Numbered from the stretch's first letter, positions 7,959 through 17,670 are shown. The stretch is 64,000 nucleotides of DNA from Alkaliflexus imshenetskii DSM 15055 (GCF_000517065.1 NZ_KI912105.1:983334-1047333), one strand, 5' to 3'. The notes: generated by a model not told the origin, from the letters alone. Program-made: numbers and translations.

Positions 7959-9218
7959 TCATCCTTTTTGGGCAGCGTCAAAAGCTTTTAATAGGTCATC
8001 AATTAAATCCTTTGGGTTCTCCAATCCGATGCTAAGCCTTATTAACCGTTCGTTGATACCAAACGCGGCTCTATCCTCAGATGACACATCCACATGTGTC
8101 ATTGTAGCCGGATGCTCAGCTAAACTCTCGGTTGAACCAAGACTCACAGCAAGCTTAAAATGCTGCAGGTTATCCAAAAACCGAAACGCCATTTTCTCAT
8201 CACCATCAATCTCAAAAGAAAATACAGAGCCTGGCGAACCACACTGCCGCTTAAACAATTCATAATCCGACTGCTCCTTGCTCAAAAAACCTAGATAATG
8301 AATACACCTCACCATTGGATGATGCTTAATAAATGAGGCCACTACAAGGGCACTTTCAGCCTGATGCGCCATCCGTATTTTTAGGGTTTCGAGACTGCGA
8401 AGAATGAGCCACGACGAATTCGGATCGAGCATGGAACCTAAAAATGTGCGCATGGTTTTGAGCTGACCTATCAACTTGGAATTGCCAAGACATGCACCGG
8501 CTAAAAGATCTGAGTGACCACCAATAAATTTCGTGGCAGAATAGACCGAGATGTCAGCACCATGACTAAGAGGCTTTTGAAAAACTGGACCCAGAAATGT
8601 ATTGTCGACAGCAAGAATTGGGCGCTCCCCTCCTACAGAAAAATGTTCAGCCAGTTGGCGGCACATCTGAATATCAATTAAAGAATTGGTAGGATTTCCG
8701 GGAATTTCTGTAAAAATCAGTCCCGGCAATGTTCCTGAGCTATGTTCGTTTACCATATTAACAATGTCATAAAACCCATCCGAAGATGAGAATCTCAACA
8801 CCTGAATATTAAAACATGGCAAAACATGATTGAAAAAATGGTCGGTTCCACCATAAACAGGTGCACCATACAGAAGAAGACCTCCAGGTTTTAAAAAGGT
8901 GAAAACCAGAGAAGAGATAGCTGCCATACCGCTGGAAAACAATGCAGCATCATCGGCATTCTCCCAGGCAGCAAGTCGCTTTTCAGCCAGATCCAGATTG
9001 GGATTATTCACCCTACTGTATATCATTCCAAATTGCTCGTCTGGTCGCTTATCTCTAAGTCCATACGCAAGCTGAAAAAAAGCTTTCCCCTCCTCAGCTG
9101 TTCTAAAAGAGAAGGTAGATGTTTGGAAAATTGGACATTTTACAGCTCCCTGATGCGCTTCAGCATTATAGCCAAGAGACAGCATGAGAGTTTCAGGAGA
9201 AATTCGATTTTTAGTCAT
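7959..9218 (-). CDS. Methionine gamma-lyase-like PLP enzyme (Cys/Met metabolism)
   Basis: This 419-residue protein is a member of the Cys/Met metabolism PLP family (fold type I). The Schiff-base lysine is in YSATKFIGGHSD (Lys near 229), with the PLP-binding DNTFLGP segment before it, and SSGMAAISS for phosphate binding at about 94-102. Members split substrates such as methionine, homocysteine or cystathionine. The spacing and IYSRVNNPNLDLAEKRLA segment fit methionine gamma-lyase or cystathionine gamma-synthase, and sequence alone does not separate these safely. The length is normal (about 400). Convergent with the nitroreductase gene; the coiled-coil gene upstream lies 65 bases away on the same strand. 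Confidence 0.85.
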   Translation of the reverse strand: MTKNRISPETLMLSLGYNAEAHQGAVKCPIFQTSTFSFRTAEEGKAFFQLAYGLRDKRPDEQFGMIYSRVNNPNLDLAEKRLAAWENADDAALFSSGMAAISSLVFTFLKPGGLLLYGAPVYGGTDHFFNHVLPCFNIQVLRFSSSDGFYDIVNMVNEHSSGTLPGLIFTEIPGNPTNSLIDIQMCRQLAEHFSVGGERPILAVDNTFLGPVFQKPLSHGADISVYSATKFIGGHSDLLAGACLGNSKLIGQLKTMRTFLGSMLDPNSSWLILRSLETLKIRMAHQAESALVVASFIKHHPMVRCIHYLGFLSKEQSDYELFKRQCGSPGSVFSFEIDGDEKMAFRFLDNLQHFKLAVSLGSTESLAEHPATMTHVDVSSEDRAAFGINERLIRLSIGLENPKDLIDDLLKAFDAAQKG

Positions 9219-9283
9219 GGCAGCGGTTTTTATTAAAGTTAAAAAACCACTACCACATTATCCAGAAAATCAGCGATAGTTAT

Positions 9284-9913
9284 CTATTTTCGCTTACTGT
9301 TGGGACTATCTGCCAACTCACCAGTGGTTTCAGCCCGTACGCTCTCCAATTCACGCTGGGCTATTTCAAGATTTTTTTCAGCATCTTTAAGTCTTCGTGA
9401 TGCATCTTTGCGCATCGATCGGCCTTTATTCCAATCTTTTGATGCCTTATTGGCTTCACGAATATGCGCTTTTAGTTGTGCATCATCCTTTCGGAATGCA
9501 TCTTTGAATTTAGAATCAAAGAGCTTTAATTCAGCCTTGGCGGCATTTACCTCCTCTTTTGACCTGGATTTTAACTTACGTTCAATCGACTTACGTTCCG
9601 ATTTATACTCCTTTGCTTTAGCTTTCATTTCAGATGTAAGCGATTTTATCTGAGTTGAATGCTCGTCCCAGCCTTCAGAGCCTAGCGTATATAAAGAATC
9701 CGCAATGGCCAGACGGTCATTTAAACGTGTGACAACAAGCTGTGCCCGTTCCACATTCATTTCACTGCGATTGATTCGGGCAAGCTGCTTCTCTGTGAGA
9801 TCCTGTGCATTTGCATTCATGAAAGAAAACGCAGCAAAAACAGAAAGCACTAAACCCTGAGAAAATCGATTACAACAAAGAAACTTAAGCGTAGAATTCA
9901 GGTTCATAGACAA
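9284..9913 (-). CDS. Exported coiled-coil protein, paralogue of 6383-6988
   Basis: A 209-residue protein with a signal peptide (about 18-36, ending ANAQ) and then a lysine- and arginine-rich coiled coil to the C-terminus. It shares with the product at 6383-6988 the RLxxADSLYTLGSE-like segment near residue 67-80 and the order of its helices, so the two probably arose by duplication. No catalytic motif or cofactor site is visible. It may be periplasmic or envelope-associated. It could be co-transcribed with the PLP enzyme downstream, as the gap is 65 bases with no hairpin. Confidence 0.75.
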   Translation of the reverse strand: MSMNLNSTLKFLCCNRFSQGLVLSVFAAFSFMNANAQDLTEKQLARINRSEMNVERAQLVVTRLNDRLAIADSLYTLGSEGWDEHSTQIKSLTSEMKAKAKEYKSERKSIERKLKSRSKEEVNAAKAELKLFDSKFKDAFRKDDAQLKAHIREANKASKDWNKGRSMRKDASRRLKDAEKNLEIAQRELESVRAETTGELADSPNSKRK

Positions 9914-10652
9914 AGGTTTTAATTTAGGATACTGAGTTCAAATAAAGTAAATTTTTCTTCATTAATTTACTATTTCTCTAATTTTTAGACATCTGGTTCA
10001 TTGCATTCATCAAAAACATCTCACACTCTTTAAGTATGCGACTGATTTTCAAAACCTTACATTTTTTTTTGGCAAATTCTGCTAATACACTCAGAATCAT
10101 TCACTACCATAAATAGTCAAACAATTATTTTGATAAACAAAAAAATAATTGAACGTCTATAACTAATCAATATGCGTAATCCGGGAAAACGACAGAATGA
10201 AAAACAGATAAGCATCTATTCATAACTTCAACTTGCTAAGGTGGAATTTCATCAGAACCCTTCTGTCGCTAGCATCAAAAAACATCAATTTTAATAAGCC
10301 ACCAACAATCCGGCTAATTTGCCAATGAAATAGGATACACCTCTATCTACTGTAAATTGTTAGTTTATTTCATCTAAAACCTGTATGAGCCACTGAAATG
10401 TTAAAAAACACGTAAAAAAAATCCTACCTCTAGATGAAATTGATGAATAATCACTTAATTTTAGAGGGGAAACTAAATCAATAAACAACCGAGACTAATT
10501 TACTTTTGGCAGAGATAAATAAAAATACAATAGATTAGGAGTTCATTTAGAGTGAGAGACTTAATTTGAAAAAGATCAGCCCAAAATACAAATCAGTTTC
10601 ACAGAATATTACATTTGAGAATACGAGGTTAACAGATACGAAGCAGTAATTT
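9914..10652. other. Gene-free stretch with one possible promoter
   Basis: About 740 bases between divergent genes hold no convincing ORF on either strand and no RNA gene that I recognise. The stretch is AT-rich with several poly-A/T runs. The only signal is a TAnnTTTG box at 10501-10508 on the plus strand. It may hold long leaders or an unrecognised small RNA. Confidence 0.5.
10501..10508 (+). promoter_or_regulatory. Possible -7 box of the DUF2752/TM2 operon
   Basis: TACTTTTG fits the Bacteroidota -7 consensus TAnnTTTG. It lies 145 bases before the DUF2752 gene. I do not see a clear TTTG at -33, so this is a weak call. Confidence 0.35.
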
Positions 10653-10994
10653 ATGAAATTTAGAACAATGCGCTACAAATTCAGAATGGCACATTTGGAG
10701 GCAGCCTTTTGGTTTGTGGCTATTGTTGCACTTGCATTAACAAACCCGGTGAATGACCATGCATCCCTTTGTCCCGCAAAGGCTCTAAACATAGGGTTTT
10801 GTCCGGGCTGTGGTTTGGGCACATCTATTTCATGGCTGTTTCGTGGGCAGATATCAGAATCGTTTGCCAGTCATCCAATGGGTATTTTAGCTGTAATCAT
10901 TCTCTCATTTCGCGTATTTAAACTACTTCAAAAAGATATCACTTTCAAACCTAAAAATTATGAACAGAATACTACAACAACTACCGGAAGCTGA
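10653..10994 (+). CDS. DUF2752 small membrane protein
   Basis: A 113-residue protein with two membrane helices (about 15-32 and 76-92) and the DUF2752 signature between them: LCPAKALNIGFCPGCGLGTS, the conserved CP-x(8)-CPGCG-x-x-x-S cluster. The function of DUF2752 is unknown; the cysteines might bind metal. It overlaps the following TM2 gene by 35 bases, which points to coupled expression. DUF2752 and TM2 proteins are frequent neighbours in Bacteroidota. An internal start (second Met, about residue 6) is also possible. Confidence 0.82.
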   Translation: MKFRTMRYKFRMAHLEAAFWFVAIVALALTNPVNDHASLCPAKALNIGFCPGCGLGTSISWLFRGQISESFASHPMGILAVIILSFRVFKLLQKDITFKPKNYEQNTTTTTGS

Positions 10995-11304
10995 GATGGA
11001 CGAGGCCCAATTTCTCAGTGTATTGTTAAAAGACAAAAGCGAAAGCGAAGTCACAAATTTCATCAATATTTATCGCAGCCGCCGACGCGATCCACAAGTA
11101 ATACTTCTTACTGCACTGGTTGGATTTTTGGGAGTTGCAGGCGTACATCGTTTCCTGATAAACCACATTGGCATGGGGGTTCTCTACTTTTTCACAGCTG
11201 GACTTTGTTTCATTGGAACCATTGTGGATCTGATAAATCACAAAAATCTGGCATTGGAATACAATCAGAAAGTAGCGTTGCAAGTTAAATCACTTTTTGA
11301 GTAA
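10960..11304 (+). CDS. TM2 domain membrane protein
   Basis: The 114-residue protein carries a TM2 domain at about 48-95: two membrane helices joined by a short loop with FLGVAGVHRFLINHIGMGVL, the glycine-rich G-x-x-G-x-H-R-F motif of the family. The N-terminal 45 residues are soluble and acidic, and end in a basic RSRRRDPQ stop-transfer-like stretch. TM2 proteins have no established bacterial function. It overlaps DUF2752 by 35 bases and is followed by a strong terminator. Confidence 0.85.
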   Translation: MNRILQQLPEAEMDEAQFLSVLLKDKSESEVTNFINIYRSRRRDPQVILLTALVGFLGVAGVHRFLINHIGMGVLYFFTAGLCFIGTIVDLINHKNLALEYNQKVALQVKSLFE

Positions 11305-11376
11305 TCAGAAAATAGCCGGTTCGATTACCGAGATGGTCTTTTCTCGATAATCATCATCTTAATTTTCAAAACAAAC

Positions 11377-11422
11377 AACTCCGTAAAACCCATTCATAAT
11401 GTTGGATTTTACGGAGTTTTTA
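11377..11422. terminator. Terminator between TM2 gene and gcvP
   Basis: A perfect 12-bp inverted repeat AACTCCGTAAAA / TTTTACGGAGTT with an 18-base loop is followed by TTTATC on the plus strand and by TGTTTGTTTTG on the minus strand. The flanking genes converge, so it likely serves both. Confidence 0.8.
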
Positions 11423-11440
11423 TCATTTGGGTTGATACAT

Positions 11441-14308
11441 CTAATCCATGTAGCGCTCAATAGGTTCACATGCACATACCAAATTACGATCGCCATACGC
11501 ATCATCTACGCGGGCAACGGTGAGCCAAAACTTGTTTTCACGCACCCAAGGCAGCGGGAAAGCAGCCTTTTCGCGGCCATACGGGTGATTCCATTCATCG
11601 GCAACCACCACATATTCGGGATGCGGCGCATTTTTAAGTACGTTATCCTCATTGTGAGCCAGCCCCTGCTCTACTTCGCGGATTTCAACCAGAATGGCGC
11701 GCATGGCATCCAAAAAGCGGTTAAGCTCAGATAGAGATTCGCTCTCAGTGGGCTCAATCATCAGCGTACCGTACACCGGAAACGAGAGAGTTGGAGCATG
11801 AAAACCATAATCCATTAGTCTCTTGGCGATATCGGCTTCTGTGATTCCTGTGGCCGCTTTAAGATGTCTGCATTCAACTATCAACTCATGCCCTACCCTG
11901 CCATTCTCACCACTATATAATATGCCATAACCCTCTTTAAGTTCATTAGCCAGATAGTTGGCATTAAGAATTGCGATTTTTGAAGCATACGTGAGTCCTT
12001 CACCGCCCATCATTTTAATGTAACCAAAAGTGATTGGTAAAACCCCGGCACTTCCCCAGGGCGCAGCAGCAACAGTCATTACAGCCGCACGCTTATTGTC
12101 GATTACCGGATGGCCTGGCAGAAAATCAACCAGATGAGAAGCCACGCCAATAGGCCCCACACCGGGACCACCGCCACCATGCGGAATGGCAAAAGTTTTA
12201 TGAAGATTTAAGTGACAGACATCGGCACCTATAATTCCCGGGCTGGTTAATCCCACCTGTGCATTCATATTTGCACCATCCATATAAACTTGCCCGCCAA
12301 ATTCGTGAATTATCTGGCACACTTCTTTAATCGAAGCCTCAAACACGCCGTGTGTGGAAGGGTAAGTAACCATGAGACATGCCAGATTATCAGCATGCAA
12401 AGAGGCTTTAGCGCGAAGATCATCTACATCGATATTCCCTCTGTCGTCACACTTAATAACAACTACTGATAAACCAGCCATTACAGCACTGGCAGGATTG
12501 GTGCCATGCGCCGAAGAAGGTATAAGTGCGATTTTGCGGTGTCCCTGATTACGACTTTCATGATAGGCACGAATCACCATCAGACCGGCATACTCGCCAG
12601 ATGCGCCGGAATTAGGCTGCAGGCTCACATCAGCGAAACCCGTAATTTCAGCCAAATCGGCACGTAACTCCTTCATCATTTCATGATATCCGGCTGCCTG
12701 ATCAAGCGGCACAAATGGGTGTAACCCGGCAAACTCAGGCCATGTTATGGGAAACATCTCCGTTGCAGCATTCAATTTCATGGTGCAGGAACCAAGCGAA
12801 ATCATTGAATGGGCCAAGGAGATATCCTTTCGCTCGAGGCGCTTTATATAGCGCATCATCTCTGTTTCGGAATGATACATACGAAACACCTCCTGCTGCA
12901 TAAAGTCAGACTGTCGCTTTAAACTATCGGGCACAACCGATAGTACATCAAAGTTCAGCTTCGGTGCATCTTTACCCACGCAATCAGCAATGAGTGCAAC
13001 CAAATCTTGTAAATCAGAAATTTCTGTTGTTTCATCCAAACTAATACCAAACTCCGAAATGCCATGATATAAGAGATTTATCCCTCTGGCCAGAGCCAAC
13101 TCGCGCAGTTTAACAGATGACACCCCCGAAGGCAGCTTAAACCTTAGAGTATCAAAATAGACGTTATTTTCAAGACTCATGCCCATGCCGGTGATGGCAT
13201 TGGCCAGACATGCAGTATAACGATGAACTCTTTGTGCTATATTTTTAAGACCTTCCGAACCATGATAAATGGCATAGAACCCAGCCATTGTAGCCAGTAA
13301 GGCCTGAGCAGTACAAATATTTGAAGTAGCTTTTTCCCTTTTAATGTGCTGCTCACGCGTTTGGAGAGCCATACGCAGCGCACGACGACCATTTACATCC
13401 CTTGTAACCCCAATGATGCGCCCAGGAACATGGCGTTTAAATTCATCACGAGTAGCAAAAAATGCAGCATGAGGCCCTCCATAGGCCAGAGGTACGCCAA
13501 ACCGCTGACTGGTACCAAACACAATGTCAGCGCCCCACTCACCGGGTGGCTTAAGGAGCGTAAGTGCCAGCAAGTCGGCAGCTACAGCGAGTTTACCTTC
13601 ACCCTCGTGAATTTGATGAGCCAGTTTAATATAATCACACACCTCCCCTTTGGCATTTGGATATTGCAGTATTGCGCCAAAGTGCGTCTCAGGATTAAAA
13701 ACCATCTGTTCGGCAGCAACATACTGTAGAGTTATGCCTAATCCACCGGCCCGTGTCTCAATTACAGCACGAGTTTGTGGCCAAATGGCTTCATCAACCA
13801 GACAAACAGAAACATTCTCTTTTATCTGCCTGCGATTACGCGTATTGAACATCAAAATGAGGGCTTCAGCAGCCGCAGAGGCTTCATCAAGCAGCGATGC
13901 ATTGGCAATTTCCATGGCTGTAAGCTCAGTTACCACGGTCTGATAATTAAGCAAAGCCTCAAGTCTGCCTTGTGAAATCTCAGCCTGATAAGGAGTATAA
14001 GATGTGTACCAAACCGGGTTTTCCAACACATTCCGAATAATCACCGACGGTGTGTGCGTGTTGTAATACCCCAATCCGATGTAAGTTTTGTATATCTTAT
14101 TTTTTGCTGCTATCTCCCTTATTCGTTTTAAAAAACCAGCCTCAGACAAGCCCTCGGAAATATTCAGCTTCCGATTCATGTAAATGCCATCGGGAATGGT
14201 CTGTGCAACAAGCTCATCGAGAGAACCAACGCCCAGCTTGCTGAGCATGTAACCGACCTCTTCATCGGATGGGCCAATATGGCGGCTAACAAACTGACTA
14301 CCAGTCAT
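11441..14308 (-). CDS. gcvP: Glycine dehydrogenase (decarboxylating), P-protein
   Basis: The 955-residue protein is a full-length, single-chain P-protein of the glycine cleavage system. It decarboxylates glycine with PLP and passes the aminomethyl group to lipoyl H-protein (GcvH). The N-terminal half has SRHIGPSDEEVGYML at about 8-22 and YTPYQAEISQGRLEALLNYQ; the C-terminal half has the PLP lysine in HLNLHKTFAIPHGGGGPG (Lys near 704) and NSGASGEYAGLM. The length matches the usual 950-960. It stands alone; gcvT and gcvH are not in the window. Intact and surely functional. Confidence 0.97.
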   Translation of the reverse strand: MTGSQFVSRHIGPSDEEVGYMLSKLGVGSLDELVAQTIPDGIYMNRKLNISEGLSEAGFLKRIREIAAKNKIYKTYIGLGYYNTHTPSVIIRNVLENPVWYTSYTPYQAEISQGRLEALLNYQTVVTELTAMEIANASLLDEASAAAEALILMFNTRNRRQIKENVSVCLVDEAIWPQTRAVIETRAGGLGITLQYVAAEQMVFNPETHFGAILQYPNAKGEVCDYIKLAHQIHEGEGKLAVAADLLALTLLKPPGEWGADIVFGTSQRFGVPLAYGGPHAAFFATRDEFKRHVPGRIIGVTRDVNGRRALRMALQTREQHIKREKATSNICTAQALLATMAGFYAIYHGSEGLKNIAQRVHRYTACLANAITGMGMSLENNVYFDTLRFKLPSGVSSVKLRELALARGINLLYHGISEFGISLDETTEISDLQDLVALIADCVGKDAPKLNFDVLSVVPDSLKRQSDFMQQEVFRMYHSETEMMRYIKRLERKDISLAHSMISLGSCTMKLNAATEMFPITWPEFAGLHPFVPLDQAAGYHEMMKELRADLAEITGFADVSLQPNSGASGEYAGLMVIRAYHESRNQGHRKIALIPSSAHGTNPASAVMAGLSVVVIKCDDRGNIDVDDLRAKASLHADNLACLMVTYPSTHGVFEASIKEVCQIIHEFGGQVYMDGANMNAQVGLTSPGIIGADVCHLNLHKTFAIPHGGGGPGVGPIGVASHLVDFLPGHPVIDNKRAAVMTVAAAPWGSAGVLPITFGYIKMMGGEGLTYASKIAILNANYLANELKEGYGILYSGENGRVGHELIVECRHLKAATGITEADIAKRLMDYGFHAPTLSFPVYGTLMIEPTESESLSELNRFLDAMRAILVEIREVEQGLAHNEDNVLKNAPHPEYVVVADEWNHPYGREKAAFPLPWVRENKFWLTVARVDDAYGDRNLVCACEPIERYMD

Positions 14309-14338
14309 CTTAATCCATGTTAAATTTAAAACTACCAG

Positions 14339-14368
14339 TTTATTTTATCCACATCAAGATAAAATAAA
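14339..14368. terminator. AT-only inverted repeat, possible terminator
   Basis: TTTATTTTATC / GATAAAATAAA form a perfect 11-bp palindrome with an 8-base loop, between the start of gcvP and the end of the leftward MBL gene. It may be a weak terminator for the MBL transcript or a regulatory element of gcvP. Confidence 0.35.
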
Positions 14369-14429
14369 TAGGTGAAACAACAGCCATTTGCCAAATGATT
14401 AATATCAGAATCCGAAACCAAACAACGAC

Positions 14430-15068
14430 TTAAAGAAATGGGTTAGAGTTGCGCTCATTTCCGATTGTTGTTTGAGGACCATGCCCGGGAAAAACAGTCA
14501 CATCATCAGGCAATACCATAAGTTTCTCATTTATGGTATCGATGAGCAAATGGTGGTTTCCACCTGGCAAGTCGCTGCGGCCCACACTCCCTTGAAACAG
14601 CACATCACCTGCAACAAGAATTTTGTGTTCGGCATTGTAAAAGAGAATGCCTCCAGGTGAATGGCCCGGAACGTGTATCACAGAGAGTGTTGTATTTCCG
14701 AATTTCACCAAATCACCCTCATTGAGGATTGTTTCGGGCATTGGCGGATTTGCATCCATATTCACACCAAACTGACGCGCGTAATCTTTTGTTTGAGAAA
14801 TAAGAAACAGATCATCGGCATGCGCTTCCGGCTTTAATCCATAAGTATCAACCGCGTATTGCAAGCCAAACACATGGTCGAGGTGAAGGTGTGTTTGCAG
14901 AATTTTAACAGGCTTCAATCCCATGGTCTCGATGGCTTGCGACAACTGCTGTTTTTCGGCGTCGAAAAGCATGCCTGGATCCACAATGGCACATTCGCCG
15001 GTCTCATCGTATAGTAAATAAGTATTTTCCTGAAACGGATTAAAAACAAATGTTTTTACCTGAAGCAT
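14430..15068 (-). CDS. Metallo-beta-lactamase-fold hydrolase (glyoxalase II-like)
   Basis: A 212-residue cytoplasmic protein with the complete metal site of the MBL fold: THLHLDH at 59-65, His136 in PGHSPGG, Asp155 in AGDVLF, and His196 in FPGHGP. Small single-domain members of this type hydrolyse thioesters such as S-lactoylglutathione or related compounds, and the length fits YcbL-like glyoxalase II homologues. The true substrate is not certain. It lies 121 bases upstream of gcvP on the same strand and 98 bases after pcm. Confidence 0.88.
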   Translation of the reverse strand: MLQVKTFVFNPFQENTYLLYDETGECAIVDPGMLFDAEKQQLSQAIETMGLKPVKILQTHLHLDHVFGLQYAVDTYGLKPEAHADDLFLISQTKDYARQFGVNMDANPPMPETILNEGDLVKFGNTTLSVIHVPGHSPGGILFYNAEHKILVAGDVLFQGSVGRSDLPGGNHHLLIDTINEKLMVLPDDVTVFPGHGPQTTIGNERNSNPFL

Positions 15069-15166
15069 AATATATTACAGTTTAGTTATCTATTACATGA
15101 CACATGACGGGTTAAAGAAAAGGTGGTTAAGTAAGCCAGTGAATTTAAGACTAACAGCATTTAAAA

Positions 15167-15826
15167 CTATTTGTTCCACGCCACGCCCGAGAGCATAGGC
15201 ACAAAAGCACATTCTCCGAACGCCTCTTTCTCAAACTCATCCTCACTGATACGTTTTATCCGCGTCATCGTCTGAACGCGCGCGCCCACCGGAACAACCA
15301 TGTAGCCGCCAATTTTTATCTGAAGCAGAAGTTTTTGAGGAATTGCTGCTGCACCGGCAGTAACCACAATGCCATCGAAAGGCGCTAAATCAGGCAGACC
15401 TTCATATCCATCACCAAGATAAAAACGTACCCGTGAATATCCCAGGGAGGGGAGCAGACGCTTGCATTTATTATATAAATCGGGCTGGCGTTCGATGGAA
15501 AAAAGGTTTATTCCCATTTCGCACAGAACGGCGGCCTGGTAACCAGAGCCTGTGCCAACCTCGAGTACCCTGTCGCCAGCTTTAACATTCAGCAAAGTGG
15601 ATTGCTGAGCCACGGTTGAGGGCTGAGATATGGTTTGCCCGGCACCAATTGGAAAAGCCATATCGCGGTAAGCAAACTTTACAAAAGAACTATCAAGGAA
15701 CAGATGTCGTGGCACTTTACCGATTGCTTCCAGCACCTCAGCACTTGCAACGCCTTTCGCTTCAAGCTCCTTCACCAGCCTGGCACGCAACCCTTTATGC
15801 CGAAATGAATCATTTTCGAGAATCAT
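15167..15826 (-). CDS. pcm: Protein-L-isoaspartate O-methyltransferase
   Basis: The 219-residue enzyme methylates L-isoaspartyl residues in damaged proteins with S-adenosylmethionine so they can revert to aspartate. It shows the family order: VPRHLFL at about 38-44, GAGQTISQPSTVA at 61-73, and the SAM-binding VLEVGTGSGYQAAVL at 87-101, followed by a late GGYMVVPVG segment. Length is typical (205-225). Probably the first gene of a leftward unit that includes the MBL hydrolase. Confidence 0.95.
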   Translation of the reverse strand: MILENDSFRHKGLRARLVKELEAKGVASAEVLEAIGKVPRHLFLDSSFVKFAYRDMAFPIGAGQTISQPSTVAQQSTLLNVKAGDRVLEVGTGSGYQAAVLCEMGINLFSIERQPDLYNKCKRLLPSLGYSRVRFYLGDGYEGLPDLAPFDGIVVTAGAAAIPQKLLLQIKIGGYMVVPVGARVQTMTRIKRISEDEFEKEAFGECAFVPMLSGVAWNK

Positions 15827-15982
15827 GAGAGAATCAAACGTCTAACAGTTTAACATGTAACAACCCTTGATACGAATAATCAGGGATAGCAAATATCCTA
15901 TTTTCTGTGCGAAAAGATACTAATAAATATATTGTAACGTTATATTTTTACAAAACAGGAAACATCAACAGGTCAATCTTAA

Positions 15983-17479
15983 ATGTCACAAAAAAGCTTT
16001 AAAACTTATTTTCCCGGGTCACTTGCCATTGCCGCTGATTACATTATAGGCCTGGCACTCTTAATTAATGTACCATCGCTAATAGACAAGTCGGGTCTAA
16101 ACAGCATCAGCCTTGCGCCATACATAAACTTCACTTATTTAATTCCTGCGGCACTTGTTTTTTTGTTTTCGATGTTTGGCAGTTATAAGCAGCATGGTCT
16201 GACCATTGGACATGTATCAACCCGGCGTCCAATTATTGCGCTTACAATGCTATTTATATCGTTGTTTATTATCATATCATACGCATCTAACGGGACCTAC
16301 AGCCCGCCGAGGTATTTACTCAAACTGCTAGTTGTTACAGGAATTTTTTCAGTTCAGATATCTATTAGCCGACTCATTATCCATCTGCTGTTTACCAGTT
16401 TGTTAAAAAAAGGGGTATTCACTTACAATGTACTTATTGTGATGCACAATTTGCCCGAAGCACCATATCTGAAAGAGATTCTTAGATACATAGAAGTAAA
16501 CAATCTTACTTTGACAGGCTACTGCGGAACAGAGAAATTCAAAATTGATAGCAACACCGACCAGATAGTTTACCTTGGCAAATATAAAGATGCACCCGAG
16601 GTGGTAAAAACCCACGACATTGATGAGGTGATAATTCTTAAACACTCGCAGAAGAGCAAACAAACTGAGAAAATTCTACTGGAAATTGACACCGCAAAGG
16701 TTCTGATAAGAATGGCTCCAGGCACCATTGAGCCCGTTTCGGGCAGGTTGGGCAACAGCCTGACAGAACTGCCCGTGGTAGCGATTCAACCGCGTAATAT
16801 GAATTTCATATTCCGCATTGTTAAAAGAGTTTTCGATTTGTGTTGCGCCGTTATTGGTCTGCTCATGACAATTCTGATTTACCCTTACTTTGCTTACAGA
16901 ATAAAAAAAGACTCTGAAGGCCCTGTATTATACAAACAAGAACGCATTGGCAAAAAGGGGCGTCCCTTCATGCTATACAAATTCAGAACGATGTATACCG
17001 ATGCTGAAAAGAGTGGGCCGCAATTGGCAGAAAAAGATAATGATCCGCGCATCACTCCATTTGGGATATTTCTACGACGCAACCATTTGGATGAGCTGCC
17101 CCAGTTTTGGAACGTAATAAAAGGTGACATGTCATTGGTTGGGCCACGTCCGGAACGTGCTTATTACGCTAACCAACTGGCAAAAGAAGAACCCTATTAC
17201 CATTTCATAACCCAGGTAAAACCGGGGCTTACATCTCTGGGGATGGTAAAATATGGCTATGCGCACAACCTGGAGCAGATGACAGAACGGATGGTTTATG
17301 ACATTGCTTACATTAACAATCACTCCATCCTCACCGATTTGCAGATTATCGCCGGAACAATTGTCTATCTGCTCAAACGCATATTCTTCCGAAACATTCC
17401 GAAGGAGCAACGCAGTTCATCGTCTGTTGAAATGAGAACATCCGGAAAAGAGTCATGTCCTCAAATTTCACAGGAATAA
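15983..17479 (+). CDS. Polyprenyl-phosphate sugar-1-phosphate transferase (WcaJ type)
   Basis: This 498-residue inner-membrane protein starts exopolysaccharide or O-antigen repeat synthesis by moving a sugar phosphate from a nucleotide sugar onto undecaprenyl phosphate. It has four or five N-terminal membrane helices (about 12-135), a central CoA-binding-like cytoplasmic domain (about 140-265), and a C-terminal sugar transferase domain from about 275. The latter shows YKFRTMYTDAE, the LDELPQFWNVIKGDMSLVGPRPE block (Pro-Arg-Pro near 386), and PGLTSLG. No glycan cluster surrounds it, so the product is unknown. The C-terminal 30 residues are polar and variable. Confidence 0.93.
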   Translation: MSQKSFKTYFPGSLAIAADYIIGLALLINVPSLIDKSGLNSISLAPYINFTYLIPAALVFLFSMFGSYKQHGLTIGHVSTRRPIIALTMLFISLFIIISYASNGTYSPPRYLLKLLVVTGIFSVQISISRLIIHLLFTSLLKKGVFTYNVLIVMHNLPEAPYLKEILRYIEVNNLTLTGYCGTEKFKIDSNTDQIVYLGKYKDAPEVVKTHDIDEVIILKHSQKSKQTEKILLEIDTAKVLIRMAPGTIEPVSGRLGNSLTELPVVAIQPRNMNFIFRIVKRVFDLCCAVIGLLMTILIYPYFAYRIKKDSEGPVLYKQERIGKKGRPFMLYKFRTMYTDAEKSGPQLAEKDNDPRITPFGIFLRRNHLDELPQFWNVIKGDMSLVGPRPERAYYANQLAKEEPYYHFITQVKPGLTSLGMVKYGYAHNLEQMTERMVYDIAYINNHSILTDLQIIAGTIVYLLKRIFFRNIPKEQRSSSSVEMRTSGKESCPQISQE

Positions 17480-17593
17480 ACTCCTGTTGTAAAAACATCG
17501 TTGCGAATTCTGACACAGCAAAACAATGCTTAAACGCCGAGAAAATTGTGCATTGTTTAATGCAGAGTTAAAGACCATCTTTCACGAAAAAAA

Positions 17594-17670
17594 TAAGGGA
17601 TTACCAGATTATGTCAGCCCAACCGGAAATGATGTTCCGGATTGCTGACATAAAAGTGGTAATCCCTTAA
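17594..17670 (-). terminator. Long terminator hairpin after GH13 gene
   Basis: Arms TAAGGGATTACCA and TGGTAATCCCTTA enclose further paired segments (TTATGTCAGC / GCTGACATAA and CCGGAA / TTCCGG), giving a near-continuous stem. On the minus strand it is followed by TTTTTTTCG, so it ends the leftward starch transcript; it may also stop the rightward sugar transferase gene. Confidence 0.8.

Noticed and set aside
7959-9218. Firm assignment as metB, metC or mgl
   Set aside because: PLP-binding motifs are shared by all these enzymes, and I could not align the substrate-specific residues reliably enough to give a symbol.
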